Origin: Phycisphaerales bacterium UBA5793
GTDB taxonomy: Bacteria > Planctomycetota > Phycisphaerae > Phycisphaerales > UBA5793
DNA: 64,000 bases
Assembly: GCA_002418285.1 (NCBI GenBank)
Contig: DIDT01000063.1
Span: forward strand, 62,001 to 126,000
Direction of reading: 5' to 3'
In this document: positions 61,820-64,000 of the stretch, piece after piece
Numbering within the stretch: position 1 is the first letter of the stretch
Layout: the number at the start of each line of letters is the position of its first letter
The notes under the pieces: generated by a model
The model's database searches: none
Told to the model about the DNA's origin: nothing
Seen by the model: only the letters and a program-made list of their open reading frames with translations
Position numbers and translations under genes: made by a program

Positions 61820-64000
61820 TCAGTGACCGCTTGGCTCGGACACTCCCTCAGGCAGTTCGTCCCATTGCGGCAGATAGTCGTCGCGACCGCAGTGAGGCGC
61901 CACCGGAGAGGAGAATTCGTATGGACCCCGGTGAACAACCGGCGTCTCATGGAAGTTTTCGTGCCACGGCGGGCTGGTCGCATACCACTCCAGCGAGTTG
62001 GCCCGCCACGGGTTCGACCCGTTGGGCCGGCCGAACGCGATGTCCTTGCGGCCCCACACCATGAACCACAGCAAGCCCACGACAGCCGTCAGGCCGGTGC
62101 AGATCCAGCCCAACATCACGTTGGACCAGACCACGACACGGAACTGGCCGGTGCTCGGGCTCTTCCAGGTGCGCGAAACGAGCTGATTCTTCGCGTGGTC
62201 GAGCCTGGCGATCTCCGCGGTGGACGTCGTCACCATGAGGCGATTGGCTTCAACAAGCGAGCGGACGTTCTCGGGGAGCGATGCGATCAGATCCGTCGTG
62301 ACGGTCACCTGGTTGTAGGTCTTGGATGAAGCCTTCACCACCGCGGCCAGCGGCGTCGATGTCCAGTCCACCTTGGCGCTCTTGGCTGCCTCGTAGAACT
62401 TGTCGAAATTGAGGATGTAACTCGTCGCCACCGGCAACGGAGCCGCCTCGCCCGTTGCTTCGTTCTTCAGAACCGTCGAAGGTTCGGTGCGAGTTGCATC
62501 GACGGTCATGGCATAGGGCTGCATCGGCGAGCGGATGAAGTCATCCGACGACATCACGTACGTGGTGCTGTTGACGCCAATCCACTCCCAGAAATCACCC
62601 TTGCCGAACACGGGGAACATAAACAGCGGAATGGCGATGAGCCAGGTTGCGACCAGCAGGCCCTTGTTGGCGATCTGTCCCCAGTCAAACCGGGCGACCG
62701 TGACGATGAGCATGTCAATCAATGCCATGAGCACGAAGAGCAGGGCAAACGCCACGATGGGGATCAGGAAGGTTCGCGATTCGCCGCCGAGCCCCCACAA
62801 CAGCGAGGCCAGCTTGAGCGGCGTCATCTCGAGCACCATGACAATCAGCGGGTAGATGATGAACCGGTTGCCGTACTTGCCAAGCGAGCAGAAGAAGTTG
62901 ATGACGAATGGAATCTGCGCCATGCCGAGCATGAGCGCACCGATGGTCATGAAGATGTTGAGCGGCTGAAGGTGTTCGAGGGATGGGTACTCGAGAATCG
63001 TCGCATAGCGCCTGGGGTGCGCGCCGATTCCAATGATGTGCATCGTGAAGAACGTCAGGTTGAAGCCGATGAGTGTCAGCCAGAAATGCAGCACGCCGAG
63101 GCGCTGATTGAGCATCCGGCCGAACATCTTGGGATACCAGTAGTAGATGCCTGCGAAGATGCCCAGCAGCGAGCCGCCGAAGAGCACGTAGTGAATGTGC
63201 CCGACGATGAAGTAGGTATCGTGAAAGTAGATATCGACGGGAGCTGCGGCCATAAAGATGCCCGACAAGCCGCCGATCACAAACATCGAGACGAACCCGA
63301 GAGCGAAGAGCATGGCCGGGCTGTAGTGAATCTGCCCGCCCCACAGGGTTCCCAGCCAGTTGAACGTCTTGATGGCTGAGGGCACGGCGATGAGGATCGT
63401 CGAAGCCATGAACGCGGTGCCGAGGATCGGGTTCATGCCCGATGCAAACATGTGGTGACCCCACACGATGTAGCCGAGGAACGCAATGCCGCCGATCGCG
63501 AATACCATCGGCTTGTAGCCGAAGATGGGTTTGCGCGAGAATGTCGCGAGGATGTCGCTGGTCATGCCCATCGACGGCAGGATCATGATGTACACCGCCG
63601 GGTGGCTGTAGAACCAGAACAGGTGCTGCCACATCAACGGCTGGCCGGAGTCGAGCGTCGATGCTTCGGCGCCTGCCCGCACCGCAGATGAAATCGTGAA
63701 GAATGACGTGCCGATGTGCCGGTCGAAGAGGAGCATCAGGAACGCCGCGGTGAGCACCGGCGTGCTCATGAGGATCAGAATCGAGGTGATGAACATCGAC
63801 CACACAGTCAGCGGCATGCGGAACATCGTCATGCCCGGGCAGCGCAGATTCAGGATCGTCGTCAGGTAGTTGATTGCACCCATTAGGCTGCTCGATCCGA
63901 CGAGCAGCAGCGAGATCAACCATAAGGTCTGCGCCTGCCCTGAGAAGGTCGACAGCGAAAGCGGCGGGTAGCTCGTCCAACCGCCCTGCGCGCCGCCGTA
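61820..64000 (-). CDS. ctaD: Cytochrome c oxidase subunit I, A2-type (5' end outside window)
   Basis: The frame is open to the window edge, so the first helices are missing; 726 residues are present. Heme-copper oxidase motifs: FWFYSHPAVYIMILPSMG (CuB His and cross-linked Tyr; the YS pair replaces the Glu of A1 oxidases, the mark of subtype A2), GHHMFASGM, HDTYFIVGHIHYVLFGGSLLGIFAGIYYWYPKMFG with heme ligands. Downstream of the twelve-helix core there is a polar stretch of about 120 residues (about 62205-62560) and another helix (VMLGWICTGLTAVVGLLWFMVW), then a C-terminal cytoplasmic tail ending EPSGH. The enzyme reduces oxygen to water and pumps protons. Followed by ctaA. Confidence 0.95.
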   Translation of the reverse strand, partial: YGGAQGGWTSYPPLSLSTFSGQAQTLWLISLLLVGSSSLMGAINYLTTILNLRCPGMTMFRMPLTVWSMFITSILILMSTPVLTAAFLMLLFDRHIGTSFFTISSAVRAGAEASTLDSGQPLMWQHLFWFYSHPAVYIMILPSMGMTSDILATFSRKPIFGYKPMVFAIGGIAFLGYIVWGHHMFASGMNPILGTAFMASTILIAVPSAIKTFNWLGTLWGGQIHYSPAMLFALGFVSMFVIGGLSGIFMAAAPVDIYFHDTYFIVGHIHYVLFGGSLLGIFAGIYYWYPKMFGRMLNQRLGVLHFWLTLIGFNLTFFTMHIIGIGAHPRRYATILEYPSLEHLQPLNIFMTIGALMLGMAQIPFVINFFCSLGKYGNRFIIYPLIVMVLEMTPLKLASLLWGLGGESRTFLIPIVAFALLFVLMALIDMLIVTVARFDWGQIANKGLLVATWLIAIPLFMFPVFGKGDFWEWIGVNSTTYVMSSDDFIRSPMQPYAMTVDATRTEPSTVLKNEATGEAAPLPVATSYILNFDKFYEAAKSAKVDWTSTPLAAVVKASSKTYNQVTVTTDLIASLPENVRSLVEANRLMVTTSTAEIARLDHAKNQLVSRTWKSPSTGQFRVVVWSNVMLGWICTGLTAVVGLLWFMVWGRKDIAFGRPNGSNPWRANSLEWYATSPPWHENFHETPVVHRGPYEFSSPVAPHCGRDDYLPQWDELPEGVSEPSGH

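Overview
The window is high-GC DNA with uniform codon use, and it reads as a chromosome segment of a planctomycete, most likely class Phycisphaerae. The grounds are: short C-x2-C...CPECG zinc ribbons attached to membrane proteins; a very large type II secretion/type IV pilus minor pseudopilin; a PEP-CTERM-like surface protein; DapL-type lysine synthesis; and a Sco1/DUF420 fusion in the oxidase cluster. The taxonomic call is inference from gene content, because no rRNA is present.

Layout. 2-1867: 3' part of an AsmA-like protein. 1955-17990 (minus strand): a long type II secretion / type IV pilus locus, read as PilB-like ATPase 2, PilT, (391-bp gap with a promoter candidate), PilB-like ATPase 1, GspF, two GspG-like pseudopilins, GspH-, GspI- and GspJ-like proteins and a 1315-residue GspK-like protein. 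18258-19789: pqiA-pqiB lipid-transport pair. 19790-20956: repeat- and hairpin-rich DNA without a credible gene. 20957-23370: three tandem paralogous membrane proteins ending in nearly identical zinc ribbons, plus the stump of a fourth, followed by tspO. 24065-26653: a two-domain ABC permease fused in frame to a lipoprotein-type NHL propeller. 26789-31886: small secreted protein, bioF, HU, a lipoprotein, GNAT-trpF and a PEP-CTERM-like protein.

32138-40496 is an envelope-polysaccharide region (Wza-like export protein, three glycosyltransferases, O-antigen ligase, polysaccharide deacetylase, plsY) with an isolated fliM. 40659-43037 is a DsbD with two thioredoxin domains, the second lacking its CxxC. 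43058-43957 is a REP-associated transposase bracketed by two about 150-bp palindromic direct repeats. 43932-48194 continues envelope functions (GNAT, O-antigen ligase/TPR protein, MraY/WecA-type transferase). 48219-53253: gamma-glutamyltranspeptidase, accC, accB, an M24 Xaa-Pro peptidase and tRNA-Phe. 53347-55731: a stand-alone ketoacyl synthase and dapL, convergent.

55828-64000 (minus strand) is a respiratory-oxidase cluster: ctaD (A2-type, running off the window), ctaA with an inserted zinc ribbon, ctaB, an ABC-2 exporter pair, a Sco1-DUF420 fusion and a small CPLC membrane protein. Several of these genes overlap by 4 nt, so they are probably co-translated for oxidase maturation.

The most unusual items are the permease-lipoprotein fusion, the zinc-ribbon module that recurs in the tandem family and inside CtaA, the cysteine-less second thioredoxin domain of DsbD, and the repeats that supply stop codons around the RAYT gene.
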